64,000 nt of DNA, taken from contig WGNC01000008.1 in assembly GCA_016124745.1 (NCBI GenBank), positions 124,001 to 188,000 on the forward strand, given 5' to 3'. This DNA comes from Thiobacillus sp. Lineage in GTDB: Bacteria > Pseudomonadota > Gammaproteobacteria > Burkholderiales > Thiobacillaceae. The position numbers and the translations under genes are program-made. The notes below the pieces were generated by a model. That model searched no databases, was not told the DNA's origin, and was given only the letters and a program-made list of their open reading frames with translations. Shown here one piece after another: positions 38,035-47,063 of the stretch (position 1 is the first letter of the stretch; every line of letters starts with the position of its first letter).

Positions 38035-38433
38035 ATGCGGCATTATGAAATCGTATTTATTGTCCACCCCGATCAGAGCGAGCAGGTGCCCGCCATGATC
38101 GAACGCTATCGCAGCAACATCGCCACGCGCGGCGGCAGCGTCCATCGTCTGGAAGACTGGGGTCGCCGCCAGATGGCCTACCCGATCCAGAAAGTCCACA
38201 AGGCGCACTACGTGCTGATGAACATCGAGTGCGACCAGGAAACCCTGGAAGAGCTCGAGCATGGATTCAAGTTCAACGATGCCGTGCTGCGTCACCTGAC
38301 CATCAAGCGTGACGATGCCGTTACCACGGCTTCGCCGATGATGAAGGAAGAAAAGTCGCGCGACATCCTGGAATCCGCCAAGCCGGAAGCTCCGCAGACA
38401 GAAGCTGCAGCCGAACAGCCTGCCGCTGCCTGA
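38035..38433 (+). CDS. rpsF: 30S ribosomal protein S6
   Basis: A 132-residue S6 protein. It begins [19 protein letters not shown] and shows [18 protein letters not shown] and [10 protein letters not shown], the RNA- and S18-contacting parts. The last 30 residues are an acidic, alanine/glutamate-rich tail ([16 protein letters not shown]). AAAGGAAA precedes the ATG. It is the first gene of rpsF-priB-rpsR-rplI. Confidence 0.97.
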   Translation: MRHYEIVFIVHPDQSEQVPAMIERYRSNIATRGGSVHRLEDWGRRQMAYPIQKVHKAHYVLMNIECDQETLEELEHGFKFNDAVLRHLTIKRDDAVTTASPMMKEEKSRDILESAKPEAPQTEAAAEQPAAA

Positions 38434-38455
38434 GCTTAGTCAGTGGTTTGAATGA

Positions 38456-38746
38456 TTGAATAGGCTGATCATCAGCGGAGCCCTGATCCAGATTGAACCA
38501 TTGCGATACAGCCCGGCTGGCGTGCCCATCGCTGAAGCGGTAATCCATCACCGCAGCAGTCAGGCAGTGGCAACGCAAACCCGGGAAGTCGAATGCGAAT
38601 TGACGGTGCAGGCAAGTGGATCACTTGCCACCCGGCTGGCGCAACAGACCACTGGAACGCAGGTCATATTGGAAGGTGTGCTGAATCGACGCAGTGTGAA
38701 CAGCCGGCAATTGATCTTGATATTGAATCGAATCGAAAAGGAATAA
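38456..38746 (+). CDS. priB: Primosomal replication protein N (PriB)
   Basis: A 96-residue SSB-like OB-fold protein that takes part in replication restart. It has [21 protein letters not shown] at its start, AVIHHRSSQ, and [19 protein letters not shown] near the end. The start appears to be TTG at 38456 without a strong ribosome site, since no ATG is available; translation may be coupled to rpsF. The position between rpsF and rpsR is the usual one in beta- and gammaproteobacteria. Confidence 0.93.
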   Translation: MNRLIISGALIQIEPLRYSPAGVPIAEAVIHHRSSQAVATQTREVECELTVQASGSLATRLAQQTTGTQVILEGVLNRRSVNSRQLILILNRIEKE

Positions 38747-38748
38747 TC

Positions 38749-39039
38749 ATGGCACGTCCCATGGGTGGTAAATCAGGCGGCAAGTTCGCCAAAAAAGGTG
38801 GTCGCGACAGCGGCAACCGTGGTCTCTTCAAGCGTCGCAAGTTCTGTCGCTTCACCGCTGAAAAGGTGGTCGAAGTCGATTACAAGGACATCGATGTGCT
38901 GAAGGAATTCATCGCCGAGAACGGTCGCATCATCCCGGCCCGCATCACCGGTACCAAGGCACACTATCAGCGCCAGTTGGGCACCGCGATCAAGCGTGCG
39001 CGCTTTCTGGCGCTCATGCCCTACACCGACCTGCATTGA
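38749..39039 (+). CDS. rpsR: 30S ribosomal protein S18
   Basis: A 96-residue S18, slightly longer at the N-terminus than the 75-residue enterobacterial form because of a basic, glycine-rich start ([20 protein letters not shown]). The core [20 protein letters not shown] and [20 protein letters not shown] is conserved. AAAAGGAAT precedes the ATG, which follows the priB stop by two bases. Confidence 0.96.
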   Translation: MARPMGGKSGGKFAKKGGRDSGNRGLFKRRKFCRFTAEKVVEVDYKDIDVLKEFIAENGRIIPARITGTKAHYQRQLGTAIKRARFLALMPYTDLH

Positions 39040-39052
39040 TTAGGAGACGACC

Positions 39053-39502
39053 ATGCAAGTGATACTGATGGATAAAGTCGTCAACCTGGGCAATCTGGGT
39101 GACGTGGTCAAGGTGAAAGATGGATATGCCCGCAACTTTCTGATCCCCACCGGCCGTGCACGTCGCGCCACGCAAGCCAACATGGATGCGTTTGCGGCGC
39201 AGAAGGCCGAACTGGAGCGGGTTGCTGCCGAGAAACTGGCCGATGCTCAGCGCCGTGCCGAAAAAGTCGAAGGCTTCGTGGTCACGATCCGCCAGAAGGC
39301 CGGCGTCGATGGCCGGCTGTTCGGCTCCATAACCAACGCAGACATTGCAGACGCCCTCAAGGCGCAAGGCCATGACACGGCAAAATCGGAAGTCCGCATG
39401 CCGGAAGGTCCGTTCAAGGCGATCGGGGAATACCCGGTGGTGCTGGGTCTGCATCACGACGTGACCGCCAGCATTAAGGTGGTTGTGGCAGGCGAGCAGT
39501 AA
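39053..39502 (+). CDS. rplI: 50S ribosomal protein L9
   Basis: A 149-residue L9 with [35 protein letters not shown], a long helix of Glu/Ala/Lys residues in the middle, and [20 protein letters not shown] in the C-terminal domain. TTAGGAGACGACC precedes the ATG. It is the last gene of the ribosomal-protein operon; an intrinsic terminator follows 19 bases later. Confidence 0.97.
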   Translation: MQVILMDKVVNLGNLGDVVKVKDGYARNFLIPTGRARRATQANMDAFAAQKAELERVAAEKLADAQRRAEKVEGFVVTIRQKAGVDGRLFGSITNADIADALKAQGHDTAKSEVRMPEGPFKAIGEYPVVLGLHHDVTASIKVVVAGEQ

Positions 39503-39521
39503 TCCAGCTCGAAACGTCTCG

Positions 39522-39547
39522 AAAGGGAGCCGCTGGCTCCCTTTTTT
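39522..39547 (+). terminator. Rho-independent terminator after rplI
   Basis: A perfect ten-base-pair stem, AAAGGGAGCC and GGCTCCCTTT, with a three-base loop GCT is followed by TTT. It ends the rpsF-rplI operon; dnaB begins about 75 bases later. Confidence 0.93.
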
Positions 39548-39620
39548 ATCCCCGGCTGTTCAGGCCTTATCCACAGGATTATCCCTTGGTCAGGGCGGGA
39601 CTGAAGACTAGAATTCCGCC

Positions 39621-41012
39621 ATGGCCGCCGTCCACACATTGACAACGAACCCCGATCCCCAGCTGGCGCAGATGCGCCTGCCACCGCACTCACTGGAAGC
39701 GGAGCAGGCGGTCCTGGGCGGTTTGCTGCTGGACAATAGCGCTTGGGATCGCATCGGTGACGTGGTTTCCGAAAGTGACTTTTACCGCCAGGATCATCGT
39801 CAGATCCTGCGTGCGATCGTGCGGCAGATTGCTGAGAATCGACCGGCAGATGCGGTAACGGTGGCCGAGGCGCTGCAATCCCTGGGACAACTCGAAAGCG
39901 TCGGCGGGTTGGCCTACATTGTCGCGCTGGCTAGCAATACTCCATCGGCCGCCAACATCCGCCGCTATGCCGAAATCGTGCGCGAGCGCTCGGTGATGCG
40001 ACGTCTGGCCGAGGTGGCGACCGGGATCGCCGATACCGCCTACGCCCCGGCTGGGCGCAGTGCCTCGCAACTGCTCGACGAGGCCGAGGCCAAGGTGTTC
40101 GAAATTGCCGAATCCGGCAGTCGGGGGCAGGCGGGCTTCACCGAAATCAAGCCGCTGCTGAAAGAAGTGGTCGAGCGCATCGACGAGTTGTATCACCGCG
40201 ACAACGATTCCGGCATCACCGGCGTGCCCACGGGTTTCCATGATCTGGACCAGAAGACGTCGGGCCTGCAGCCGGGCGATCTAATCATCGTCGCCGGACG
40301 GCCGTCCATGGGCAAGACCGCGTTCTCGCTCAACATGGCCGAGAACGTCGCGCTCGATACCGGCCTCCCGGTGGCGGTGTTCTCGATGGAAATGGGCGGC
40401 ACCCAACTGGTGATGCGGATGATCGGCTCGGTCGGCAAGCTCGACCAGCACCGGCTGCGAACTGGCAAACTGGGGGAAGACGACTGGCAGCGCCTCACCT
40501 ATGCGCTCGGCAAGCTCAACGAGGCGCCCGTATTCATCGACGAGACGCCCGGCCTCAACGTGCTGGAACTGCGCGCACGTGCACGGCGGCTGATGCGCCA
40601 GTGCGGCCAGCTCGGCCTCATCGTGATCGATTACCTGCAGTTGATGTCGGCCAGCAGTTCGGGTGAAAACCGCGCCACCGAGATTTCCGAGATCTCGCGT
40701 GCACTCAAGGGTCTGGCAAAGGAGTTGCACGTTCCCGTGGTCGCGCTGTCACAGCTAAATCGCGGACTGGAACAGCGTCCCAACAAGCGCCCGGTCATGT
40801 CCGACCTGCGCGAGTCGGGCGCCATCGAACAGGATGCCGACGTCATCCTGTTCATTTATCGCGACGAGGTCTACAACCCCGATACGCAGGACAAGGGCAC
40901 GGCCGAAATCATCATCAGCAAGCAACGCAACGGCCCCATCGGCACCGTGCGGCTGGCGTTCATCGGCGAATATACGCGTTTCGAGTCGCTCGCTCAGCCG
41001 GGGTCCTACTAA
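39621..41012 (+). CDS. dnaB: Replicative DNA helicase DnaB
   Basis: A 463-residue helicase of normal length. The N-terminal domain begins LPPHSLEAEQAVLGGLLLDN. The Walker A GRPSMGKT is at 226-233, the Walker B LIVIDYLQLM is near 333, and DLRESGAIEQDADVILFIYR lies near 394. No intein is present. An ATG without a strong ribosome site starts the gene. It is followed by alr on the same strand after 165 bases. Confidence 0.98.
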   Translation: MAAVHTLTTNPDPQLAQMRLPPHSLEAEQAVLGGLLLDNSAWDRIGDVVSESDFYRQDHRQILRAIVRQIAENRPADAVTVAEALQSLGQLESVGGLAYIVALASNTPSAANIRRYAEIVRERSVMRRLAEVATGIADTAYAPAGRSASQLLDEAEAKVFEIAESGSRGQAGFTEIKPLLKEVVERIDELYHRDNDSGITGVPTGFHDLDQKTSGLQPGDLIIVAGRPSMGKTAFSLNMAENVALDTGLPVAVFSMEMGGTQLVMRMIGSVGKLDQHRLRTGKLGEDDWQRLTYALGKLNEAPVFIDETPGLNVLELRARARRLMRQCGQLGLIVIDYLQLMSASSSGENRATEISEISRALKGLAKELHVPVVALSQLNRGLEQRPNKRPVMSDLRESGAIEQDADVILFIYRDEVYNPDTQDKGTAEIIISKQRNGPIGTVRLAFIGEYTRFESLAQPGSY

Positions 41013-41177
41013 GCTCGGTTTTTCAATTGGCCTGCCCGTGTTCGGTCCCTGTCAGCCATTCAAGAAACTGTTCAGCCGGGTGTTTGAGTGAGCATGCGGT
41101 TCCTTCACAACATTTCCCGGCCGGCCGAATTTCGGCGCGAACGTCGGGCGAATCGCTGAGGCATCACGGCTGATTTC

Positions 41178-42245
41178 ATGCGCCCCATCAAAGCACGAAT
41201 TTCCGTCGATGCCATGGCGCACAACCTGCGGGTGGCGCGCGACCATGCCGGGACAGCGCGCACGTTTGCGGTCGTCAAGGCCAACGCCTACGGGCATGGA
41301 CTGTCGCGCGCGCGCCGCGCATTCGCGGCGGCGGACGGATTCGCCGTGCTGACGCTGGAAGAGGCAGCGAACCTGCGCTTGATGGGGGTAGAGCAGCCGA
41401 TCATACTGCTGGAAGGGATATTCGGCGTGGATGAAATCGCCGCTTGTGCCGATCTGGATTTGTGGCCGGTGCTGCACCATGTGATGCAACTCGACTGGTT
41501 GCAGCAACAGCCACCGGCACGCCCCCTCCAGATTTTCCTCAAGTTCGACAGCGGCATGCACCGGCTGGGGTTTCCCCTGGCGGACCATGCCGACCTCATC
41601 GCACGGGTGCAGCGCCTTCCCGGGGTGGCAGGCGTTACGCTGATGACCCACTTCGCCCAGGCAGATGAAGCGGCAGGGGTTAATTGGCAGCTACAGCCAT
41701 TCTTGAGCGAAACGGCCGTCCATGGCCTGCCGTGGAGCACGGCCAACTCGGCGGCACTGCTGCGTTATCCGGAGACCCAGGGAGCCTGGGTGCGCCCAGG
41801 CATCATGCTGTACGGCGCGTCGCCATTTGCCGACGTGTCGGCCGCACAACTGGGACTGCGGCCGGCGATGACCCTGCAGTCCGAAATCATCAGCGTACAG
41901 ACCCTGAAGGCAGGCGAGGGGGTGGGCTACGGACAGTTGTTCCGGGCCGAGCGCGCGATACGCGTGGGCGTGGTCGCATGCGGCTATGCGGACGGCTACC
42001 CGCGCCATGCGCCGACCGGCACCCCGGTTCAGGTCGCTGGCCGCATCAGCCAGACCCTGGGACGGGTATCGATGGACATGCTGTGCGTTGACCTGAGCGG
42101 ATGCGACGATGCGGTCCTGGGCAGTCCGGTCGTGCTGTGGGGAGAAGGCTTGCCGGTGGACACGGTGGCCGCCTCCGCCGGCACGACCGCATATGAACTA
42201 CTGTGCGCGCTGGCCGCGCGCGTTCCGGTGGAAGAAACCGACTAG
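41178..42245 (+). CDS. alr: Alanine racemase
   Basis: A 355-residue PLP enzyme that supplies D-alanine to peptidoglycan. The PLP-lysine is Lys34 in FAVVKANAYGHGL. LKFDSGMHRLGF near 121, WVRPGIMLYGASPF near 198, and the C-terminal domain with GYADGYPRHAP and VSMDMLCVDLS are family marks. The stop overlaps the end of the convergent DsrC-like gene by four bases. The dnaB-alr order is common in proteobacteria. Confidence 0.95.
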   Translation: MRPIKARISVDAMAHNLRVARDHAGTARTFAVVKANAYGHGLSRARRAFAAADGFAVLTLEEAANLRLMGVEQPIILLEGIFGVDEIAACADLDLWPVLHHVMQLDWLQQQPPARPLQIFLKFDSGMHRLGFPLADHADLIARVQRLPGVAGVTLMTHFAQADEAAGVNWQLQPFLSETAVHGLPWSTANSAALLRYPETQGAWVRPGIMLYGASPFADVSAAQLGLRPAMTLQSEIISVQTLKAGEGVGYGQLFRAERAIRVGVVACGYADGYPRHAPTGTPVQVAGRISQTLGRVSMDMLCVDLSGCDDAVLGSPVVLWGEGLPVDTVAASAGTTAYELLCALAARVPVEETD

Positions 42246-42604
42246 TGCGTGGTGCCGAATGACGGATCGCGCGTGCCCGGCGGCATCGGCAGCCCCGCGT
42301 AGCGCGTGGCCTGGGCGACGGGACCCAGCGGGAACAGATTGTAGAGAAACTTGTGCCCGCCGAGCCCGGCGAACTCTTCTTCCAGTGAGCGCATGAGCAT
42401 CCTTGCGTTGACCGTGCCGCCGTGGTCGGCGTAGCAGTCGCGCAGATAGCGGATGATGCCCATGTGGTCATCGGTCAGTTCCAGCCCGTCCTGTCGCGCC
42501 ATCTCGATGGCTTGGTCTTCGGTCCAGGTATCCAGTTCGATCAGGTGACCGCGCATCTCGGGCCCGCTGTGCTCCTGTGCCACCATCTTGTTGATGTCCA
42601 GCAT
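42242..42604 (-). CDS. DsrC/TusE-family protein lacking redox cysteines
   Basis: A 120-residue protein. ELDTWTEDQAIEMARQDGLELTDDHMGIIRYLRDCYADH and what follows match the DsrC/TusE fold in order, shown here only by key parts: WTEDQA, LTDDHMGIIRYLRD, ARMLMRSLEEEF and LYNLFPLGPVAQATRYAGLP. The family block LFPxGPxxQA is present, but the conserved C-terminal cysteines are replaced by Thr and lost; the tail reads MPPGTRDPSFGTTH. Cys57 is the only cysteine and is not at a family position. This is the cysteine-free type of DsrC homologue sometimes seen in sulfur oxidisers. A GGAGACG ribosome site precedes the ATG. Confidence 0.85.
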   Translation of the reverse strand: MLDINKMVAQEHSGPEMRGHLIELDTWTEDQAIEMARQDGLELTDDHMGIIRYLRDCYADHGGTVNARMLMRSLEEEFAGLGGHKFLYNLFPLGPVAQATRYAGLPMPPGTRDPSFGTTH

Positions 42605-42774
42605 CGTCGTCTCCTTAGAATCGAGGATGAGTCCTTTTTATAGGACGCACGATCAAAAAGCCAAGATGTCGCCAGACAGAACCGACACGCCCAACTCGCT
42701 GACCGGTGCACTCCGCTTGGCTGGGCAATAGATCCGGTGTCCATTGTCCGGGAGGTGGTCAGTGCAGAACCTGC

Positions 42775-43059
42775 TCAGCTTGGGTTGGGAAGTAGAAAAC
42801 ACTCCAGATGGCGCCCGCCCGGGGTGAATGACGAACAATCGAGGGTACTTTCCGCCCTAGCCAGCGCTGCGGCAAACGCGGGAAAGTCGATGATGTCCTC
42901 GTAAATTTCCATCCACGTCGATGCATCGTCACAGCGCATCAGGCGTCGTGGCGGCTGGCTGCAATAAGCGGCCATGCGGATCAACAGGGCATCGATCCGC
43001 GCAGCGGCATGGGCTGCCTGCCCTGGATTGATCCGGTAATAGACATAGGCCTGCCTCAC
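42775..43059 (-). CDS. DUF4936 protein
   Basis: A 94-residue protein that starts MRQAYVYYRINPGQAAHA and has MEIYEDIIDFPAFAAALARA in its second half, with RHLECFLL at the end. This is the pattern of DUF4936, which in betaproteobacteria commonly follows ygfZ, as here where it begins one base after the ygfZ stop. It resembles a small ferredoxin-like or ABM-type alpha/beta barrel domain. The function is unknown. Confidence 0.82.
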   Translation of the reverse strand: MRQAYVYYRINPGQAAHAAARIDALLIRMAAYCSQPPRRLMRCDDASTWMEIYEDIIDFPAFAAALARAESTLDCSSFTPGGRHLECFLLPNPS

Positions 43060-44088
43060 CTATTCGGGCAGGGCATAGGGCAGGGGCTTCAGGCGCAGGG
43101 CGGCACCGTCTGCAGCCTTCAAGTGGAGGGTCTGCGTGCTCGCGCTCTCGACCAGGGCCACGGCCAGCACGTCGAAGCCGCCGATCGGCGCCGGTGCCGC
43201 ATTGACCACCATGCCCGTGGCCTGGCCTTCGATATCGGCGCTGTAGAGGTTGTCGCCCGGGGCAGCTTCCGCGTCCACATGCGCCAGGAACATGCGACGC
43301 TTGAGTTTGCCCAGGTACTGGCTGCGGGCGACGATTTCCTGGCCGGGATAGCAGCCTTTCTGGAAACTCACGCCGCCGATGACTTCGAGGTTGACCATCT
43401 GCGGCACGAATTGCTCCTGCGTCGCGGCGACGATCATCGGGATGCCTGCGTTGAGCCGCAGCCAGTCCCACACCGGTGCCCCGACCGGCGTGGCCGACTG
43501 GCAGAGTGTCTGCCAGACAGCCGGTGCGTGTTCGGGGACGATCGACAGCACGAACTTGTCGTCGCCGACACGAATCACCTGGCCGGCCGCGGTGGCCACG
43601 GAATGCATGGCGGATGCGGGCACTGCACCCATCGCGGCATTCACCGACGCCAGCGCGCCCTTTCCGGCCACCACCAGCCGCACGGTTTCATCGCTGGCGT
43701 CGCGGCCCTGCACCTTGGCACGCAGAATGAACATGGAAAGGCGCTTGAGCAGGCCTGGGAGGATGTCCCCCGATAATTGCAGCCAATAATCCGCGCCCTG
43801 CCGCCACATCAGGAAATTGCCGAGCAACCGCCCTTTGGGACTGCAATAGCCATTCCATTGCGCGCTGTCGGCGTTCAAGCCACGCACGTCATTGGTGAGC
43901 TGGCCTTGCAGGAAGGACATGCTGTCTTCGCCGTGGAATGCGATGACGCCGAGTTGCGAAAGATCGGCCACAATGGTGCCGTCGACGCCGGCCAAGCGTT
44001 CCGCATCGGGATCACCATAGTGCAGGACGGTGGCATTCTCGATTGCAGCGCCTTGGGATTGCAGAAAATTTTTCCAGGATTCGATCAC
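43060..44088 (-). CDS. ygfZ: Folate-binding Fe-S assembly protein YgfZ
   Basis: A 342-residue protein of the GcvT-like YgfZ/Iba57 family, which helps maintain iron-sulfur enzymes. The signature KGCYPGQEIVARSQYLGKLKR is present near 232 (only its first 20 residues are quoted: KGCYPGQEIVARSQYLGKLK). LSQLGVIAFHGEDSMSFLQGQL near the start is the folate-domain mark, shown in part as HGEDSMSFLQGQ. It is divergent from ygfX with 53 bases between the start codons. Confidence 0.93.
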   Translation of the reverse strand: MIESWKNFLQSQGAAIENATVLHYGDPDAERLAGVDGTIVADLSQLGVIAFHGEDSMSFLQGQLTNDVRGLNADSAQWNGYCSPKGRLLGNFLMWRQGADYWLQLSGDILPGLLKRLSMFILRAKVQGRDASDETVRLVVAGKGALASVNAAMGAVPASAMHSVATAAGQVIRVGDDKFVLSIVPEHAPAVWQTLCQSATPVGAPVWDWLRLNAGIPMIVAATQEQFVPQMVNLEVIGGVSFQKGCYPGQEIVARSQYLGKLKRRMFLAHVDAEAAPGDNLYSADIEGQATGMVVNAAPAPIGGFDVLAVALVESASTQTLHLKAADGAALRLKPLPYALPE

Positions 44089-44141
44089 GATGCGGTCCAG
44101 TCAGAAAATGGGTGCCATAAAGCGCAAAAGTGTACACGCTG

Positions 44142-44573
44142 ATGCGAGAGATTGAACTCAAACCCTCACGCCTGTTGGGGCTGTTGCTGCTGGGGATGAC
44201 CGTGCTGGCGCTCATGGCCGTTTATTCCTCAGCCCTGCCCGGCGCTGTCCAACTGGTACTGGCGGTGGCGCTCATCGGCTTGAGTGCATGGAGCTGGCGG
44301 CAAGCGCGTCATACGGAGGCATTGCGCCTGATCATGGACGGCCGGCTGCAAAGCATGAATGAGCAGGGAGAATGGGGCGACGTCGAGGTACTGGGAGACA
44401 GTCTGGTCACCTCTGCCCTGATCGTGCTGCGTTACCGCCGTCCTAATGGGCATGTCCGCAGCCTGACCTTGCTGCCTGACAGCACGACGCCAGACAACTT
44501 GCGCCGCCTCAGGGTGTCGCTTCGCTGGGCACGCCACACACGCTCGGACACAGCGAACCCGGGCGCGGGTTGA
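44142..44573 (+). CDS. YgfX-family membrane protein
   Basis: A 143-residue protein with two hydrophobic segments near residues 10-50 that make a hairpin, and a cytoplasmic beta-rich C-terminal part with LRLIMDGRLQSMNEQGEWGD and RSLTLLPDSTTPDNLRRLRV. This is the YgfX/CptA pattern. In Escherichia coli the gene is next to sdhE and ygfZ; here ygfZ is adjacent but sdhE is missing. The start is either the GTG at 44130 or the ATG at 44142. The 3' end overlaps the convergent nadB gene by 65 bases. Confidence 0.8.
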   Translation: MREIELKPSRLLGLLLLGMTVLALMAVYSSALPGAVQLVLAVALIGLSAWSWRQARHTEALRLIMDGRLQSMNEQGEWGDVEVLGDSLVTSALIVLRYRRPNGHVRSLTLLPDSTTPDNLRRLRVSLRWARHTRSDTANPGAG

Positions 44574-46134
44574 GCACCGTGTTGCCGGCGACCGGCAAGG
44601 TATCGGGATAATCGCGACTGTAGTGCAGCCCCCGGCTTTCCTGCCGCAGTTGTGCGGAACGGATGATGAGGTCGGCGCTTTGCACCAGGTTACGCAGCTC
44701 GATCAGGTCGTTGCTGACGCGAAAGTTGCGGTAGAACTCGTCGATTTCATCACGCAGCAGCCGAATGCGATGGGTGGCGCGCGTGAGCCGCTTGTTGGTC
44801 CGCACGATGCCGACGTAGTCCCACATGAAACGCCGTAACTCGTCCCAGTTGTGCGAGATCACCACCTCCTCGTCGGGGTCGGTAACCCGCGACGCATCCC
44901 ACGGCGGAAGATCCAGCGCTGGGGCGGGCGGCGTGGCGAGGATGTCGCGCGCGGCTGCATGACCGAACACCAGGCATTCCAGCAGCGAATTCGATGCCAG
45001 CCGGTTGGCGCCGTGCAGTCCGGTAAACGTCACTTCGCCTACGGCGTGAAGGTTGCACAGGTCGGTGCGCGCGTGCATGTCGGTGACGACGCCGCCGCAG
45101 GTGTAGTGCGCAGCCGGCACCACCGGAATCGGCTGGCGCGTGATGTCGATGCCGAGTTCGAGGCAGCGGCGGTAAATGGTGGGGAAATGCTCGCGCACGA
45201 AGCCGGCCGGCTTTTGGCTGATGTCGAGATACACGCAGTCGATGCCACGTTTCTTCATCTCGAAGTCGATCGCGCGTGCCACGACGTCGCGTGGCGCGAG
45301 TTCGGCGCGTTCATCGTGATATTGCATGAAGCGGCTGCCATCGGGCAGCAGCAAATGACCGCCTTCGCCACGCACGGCCTCCGAAATCAGAAAGGACTTG
45401 GCGTGCGGGTGGTACAGGCAGGTGGGATGGAATTGCACGAATTCCAGATTGGCCACGCGACAGCCTGCCCGCCACGCCATTGCGATGCCGTCGCCGGTCG
45501 CGGTGTCGGGGTTGGTGGTGTAGAGATAGACCTTGCCGGCGCCGCCGGTGGCCAGCACGGTATGGCCGGCGGCAAAAGTTTCAACCTCGCCGCTTTCCTT
45601 GTTGAGCGCATAGACACCGTGGATCTGCCCCTCCTGGCCACCGGCGCGCTTGCCGGAGATGAGGTCGATCGCGACGTGTTGCTCGAAGAGGTCGATGCCG
45701 GGGTGGGCGCGCACCCGATCGAGCAGGCTGGTCTGCACCGCATGGCCGGTGGCGTCGGCAGCATGCACCACGCGGCGCCTGGAATGCCCGCCTTCGCGTG
45801 ACAGGTGCAGACCGCCGGTGGCCTGCGGGTCGGGGGTGAAGGCAACGCCATTCTGGGTCAGCCACGTGATCATGTCACGCGCCTGGCTGGCGACCAGCCG
45901 GGTGACCGCCTCGTCGCACAGGCCTGCACCGGCCACCAGGGTGTCATGGACATGGGCTTCGATCGAGTCGCCGCTGTCCACCGCAGCAGCGATCCCGCCC
46001 TGCGCCCAGTCGCTGGCCCCGTCCGTCATGTGGCGCTTGGTGACAATGGCAATGCGGCGCTGGTCGGCAAGCTTGAGCGCAGTTGTCAGCGCAGCCAGGC
46101 CGCTGCCGAGGATGAGGACGTCGTGTCTGTGCAT
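44509..46134 (-). CDS. nadB: L-aspartate oxidase
   Basis: A 541-residue flavoprotein that oxidises aspartate to iminoaspartate for NAD synthesis. The FAD-binding motif DVLILGSGLAALTTALKLA is at the start, DGASDWAQGGIAAAVD near 44, HYTCGGVVTDMHARTDL near 350, and RLASNSLLECLVFGHAAA near 387. The ATG at 46134 fits the family; the open frame extends 58 codons upstream without similarity. nadA and nadC are not in the window. The gene is divergent from rpoE across 330 bases. Confidence 0.96.
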   Translation of the reverse strand: MHRHDVLILGSGLAALTTALKLADQRRIAIVTKRHMTDGASDWAQGGIAAAVDSGDSIEAHVHDTLVAGAGLCDEAVTRLVASQARDMITWLTQNGVAFTPDPQATGGLHLSREGGHSRRRVVHAADATGHAVQTSLLDRVRAHPGIDLFEQHVAIDLISGKRAGGQEGQIHGVYALNKESGEVETFAAGHTVLATGGAGKVYLYTTNPDTATGDGIAMAWRAGCRVANLEFVQFHPTCLYHPHAKSFLISEAVRGEGGHLLLPDGSRFMQYHDERAELAPRDVVARAIDFEMKKRGIDCVYLDISQKPAGFVREHFPTIYRRCLELGIDITRQPIPVVPAAHYTCGGVVTDMHARTDLCNLHAVGEVTFTGLHGANRLASNSLLECLVFGHAAARDILATPPAPALDLPPWDASRVTDPDEEVVISHNWDELRRFMWDYVGIVRTNKRLTRATHRIRLLRDEIDEFYRNFRVSNDLIELRNLVQSADLIIRSAQLRQESRGLHYSRDYPDTLPVAGNTVLNPRPGSLCPSVCGVPSEATP

Positions 46135-46464
46135 GGTGGTCGGGCGATGATAGCAGGCTTGGGGGCGAGGCAGCCTATTGAGACGGCCAGATGATGTTTG
46201 AATCGGTAAGGTATTCTTGCGTCGTCTTGAGCGCGTCAGTCTGCTGAGCCGTCCCAATGGAACGCTGTTTTTCGATGGGTATTGATTCGGCCGCCCGTGC
46301 TGCCCCACACAGCCCGGGCATGCCAGCCTTCAATAGCACTTCAGACCTCATCAGGCCGAATCAATAACCCCGTTTGCGGTGAACTATTTTCATCGGGCGC
46401 GCTCAGATGGTCGGTGGAATGCGGTCACGTATACTTAGATATAAACAAAAAACCGCAGGGAGAT
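46135..46464. other. Divergent intergenic region nadB/rpoE
   Basis: No gene is supported in these 330 bases. They must hold the promoters of nadB (minus) and of the rpoE operon (plus). A possible sigma-E promoter is listed separately. A TATACT at 46430-46435 might be a second, sigma-70-type -10 for rpoE, but no -35 fits. Confidence 0.45.
46381..46407 (+). promoter_or_regulatory. Possible sigma-E-type promoter ahead of rpoE
   Basis: TGAACTA, close to the sigma-E -35 GGAACTT, ends at 46386, and TCAGA at 46403-46407 resembles the -10 TCTGA, with 16 bases between. This is the spacing expected for a sigma-E promoter and would make rpoE autoregulated. The match is by eye. Confidence 0.4.
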
Positions 46465-47061
46465 ATGTCGGACCGCGAATTGGATCAGGTTCTGGTGGAA
46501 CGCGCCCAGCAGGGCGACAAGCGTGCTTTCGAGCTGCTGGTGATCAAGTATCACCGCAAGCTTGGGCGTCTGTTGTCGCGCATGGTGCGCGATGCGGCGG
46601 AGGTCGAAGATATTACGCAGGAAGCTTTTATCAAGGCGTATCGCGCGTTGCCGGGGTTTCGTGGCGAGAGTGCCTTTTATACGTGGCTCTACCGGATCGC
46701 CGTGAACACCGCCAAGAATTATCTGGTGGCGCACAAGCGCATGCCGGTATCGAGCGATGTCATGGCGGAAGACGCGGAAAATTACGAGGAAGGCGATCTG
46801 CTGCGCGACATCGCGACGCCGGATGCGGAACTCCAGACCAAACAGATCGCCAAAGCCGTTAATGAGGCGGTTGACGCCTTGCCAGAGGAATTGAGGACGG
46901 CTATCACGCTGCGCGAAATCGATGGCTTGAGCTATGAGGAAATCGCGCAAATGATGGAATGCCCGATTGGCACCGTTCGCTCGCGGATTTTCCGTGCGCG
47001 CGAGGCCATCGCAGAAAGAATCCGCCCGATGCTGGGCACCAGTCAGGATAAAAGGTGGTAA
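46465..47061 (+). CDS. rpoE: RNA polymerase sigma-E factor (RpoE/AlgU)
   Basis: A 198-residue ECF sigma factor. Region 2 has [20 protein letters not shown] near 42-61 and [17 protein letters not shown] near 74-90; region 4 has [19 protein letters not shown] near 155-173, followed by [26 protein letters not shown] ribosome site precedes the ATG at 46465. It heads the operon rpoE-rseA-mucB-rseC-mucD, which senses misfolded envelope proteins. Confidence 0.97.
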   Translation: MSDRELDQVLVERAQQGDKRAFELLVIKYHRKLGRLLSRMVRDAAEVEDITQEAFIKAYRALPGFRGESAFYTWLYRIAVNTAKNYLVAHKRMPVSSDVMAEDAENYEEGDLLRDIATPDAELQTKQIAKAVNEAVDALPEELRTAITLREIDGLSYEEIAQMMECPIGTVRSRIFRAREAIAERIRPMLGTSQDKRW

Positions 47062-47063
47062 CC

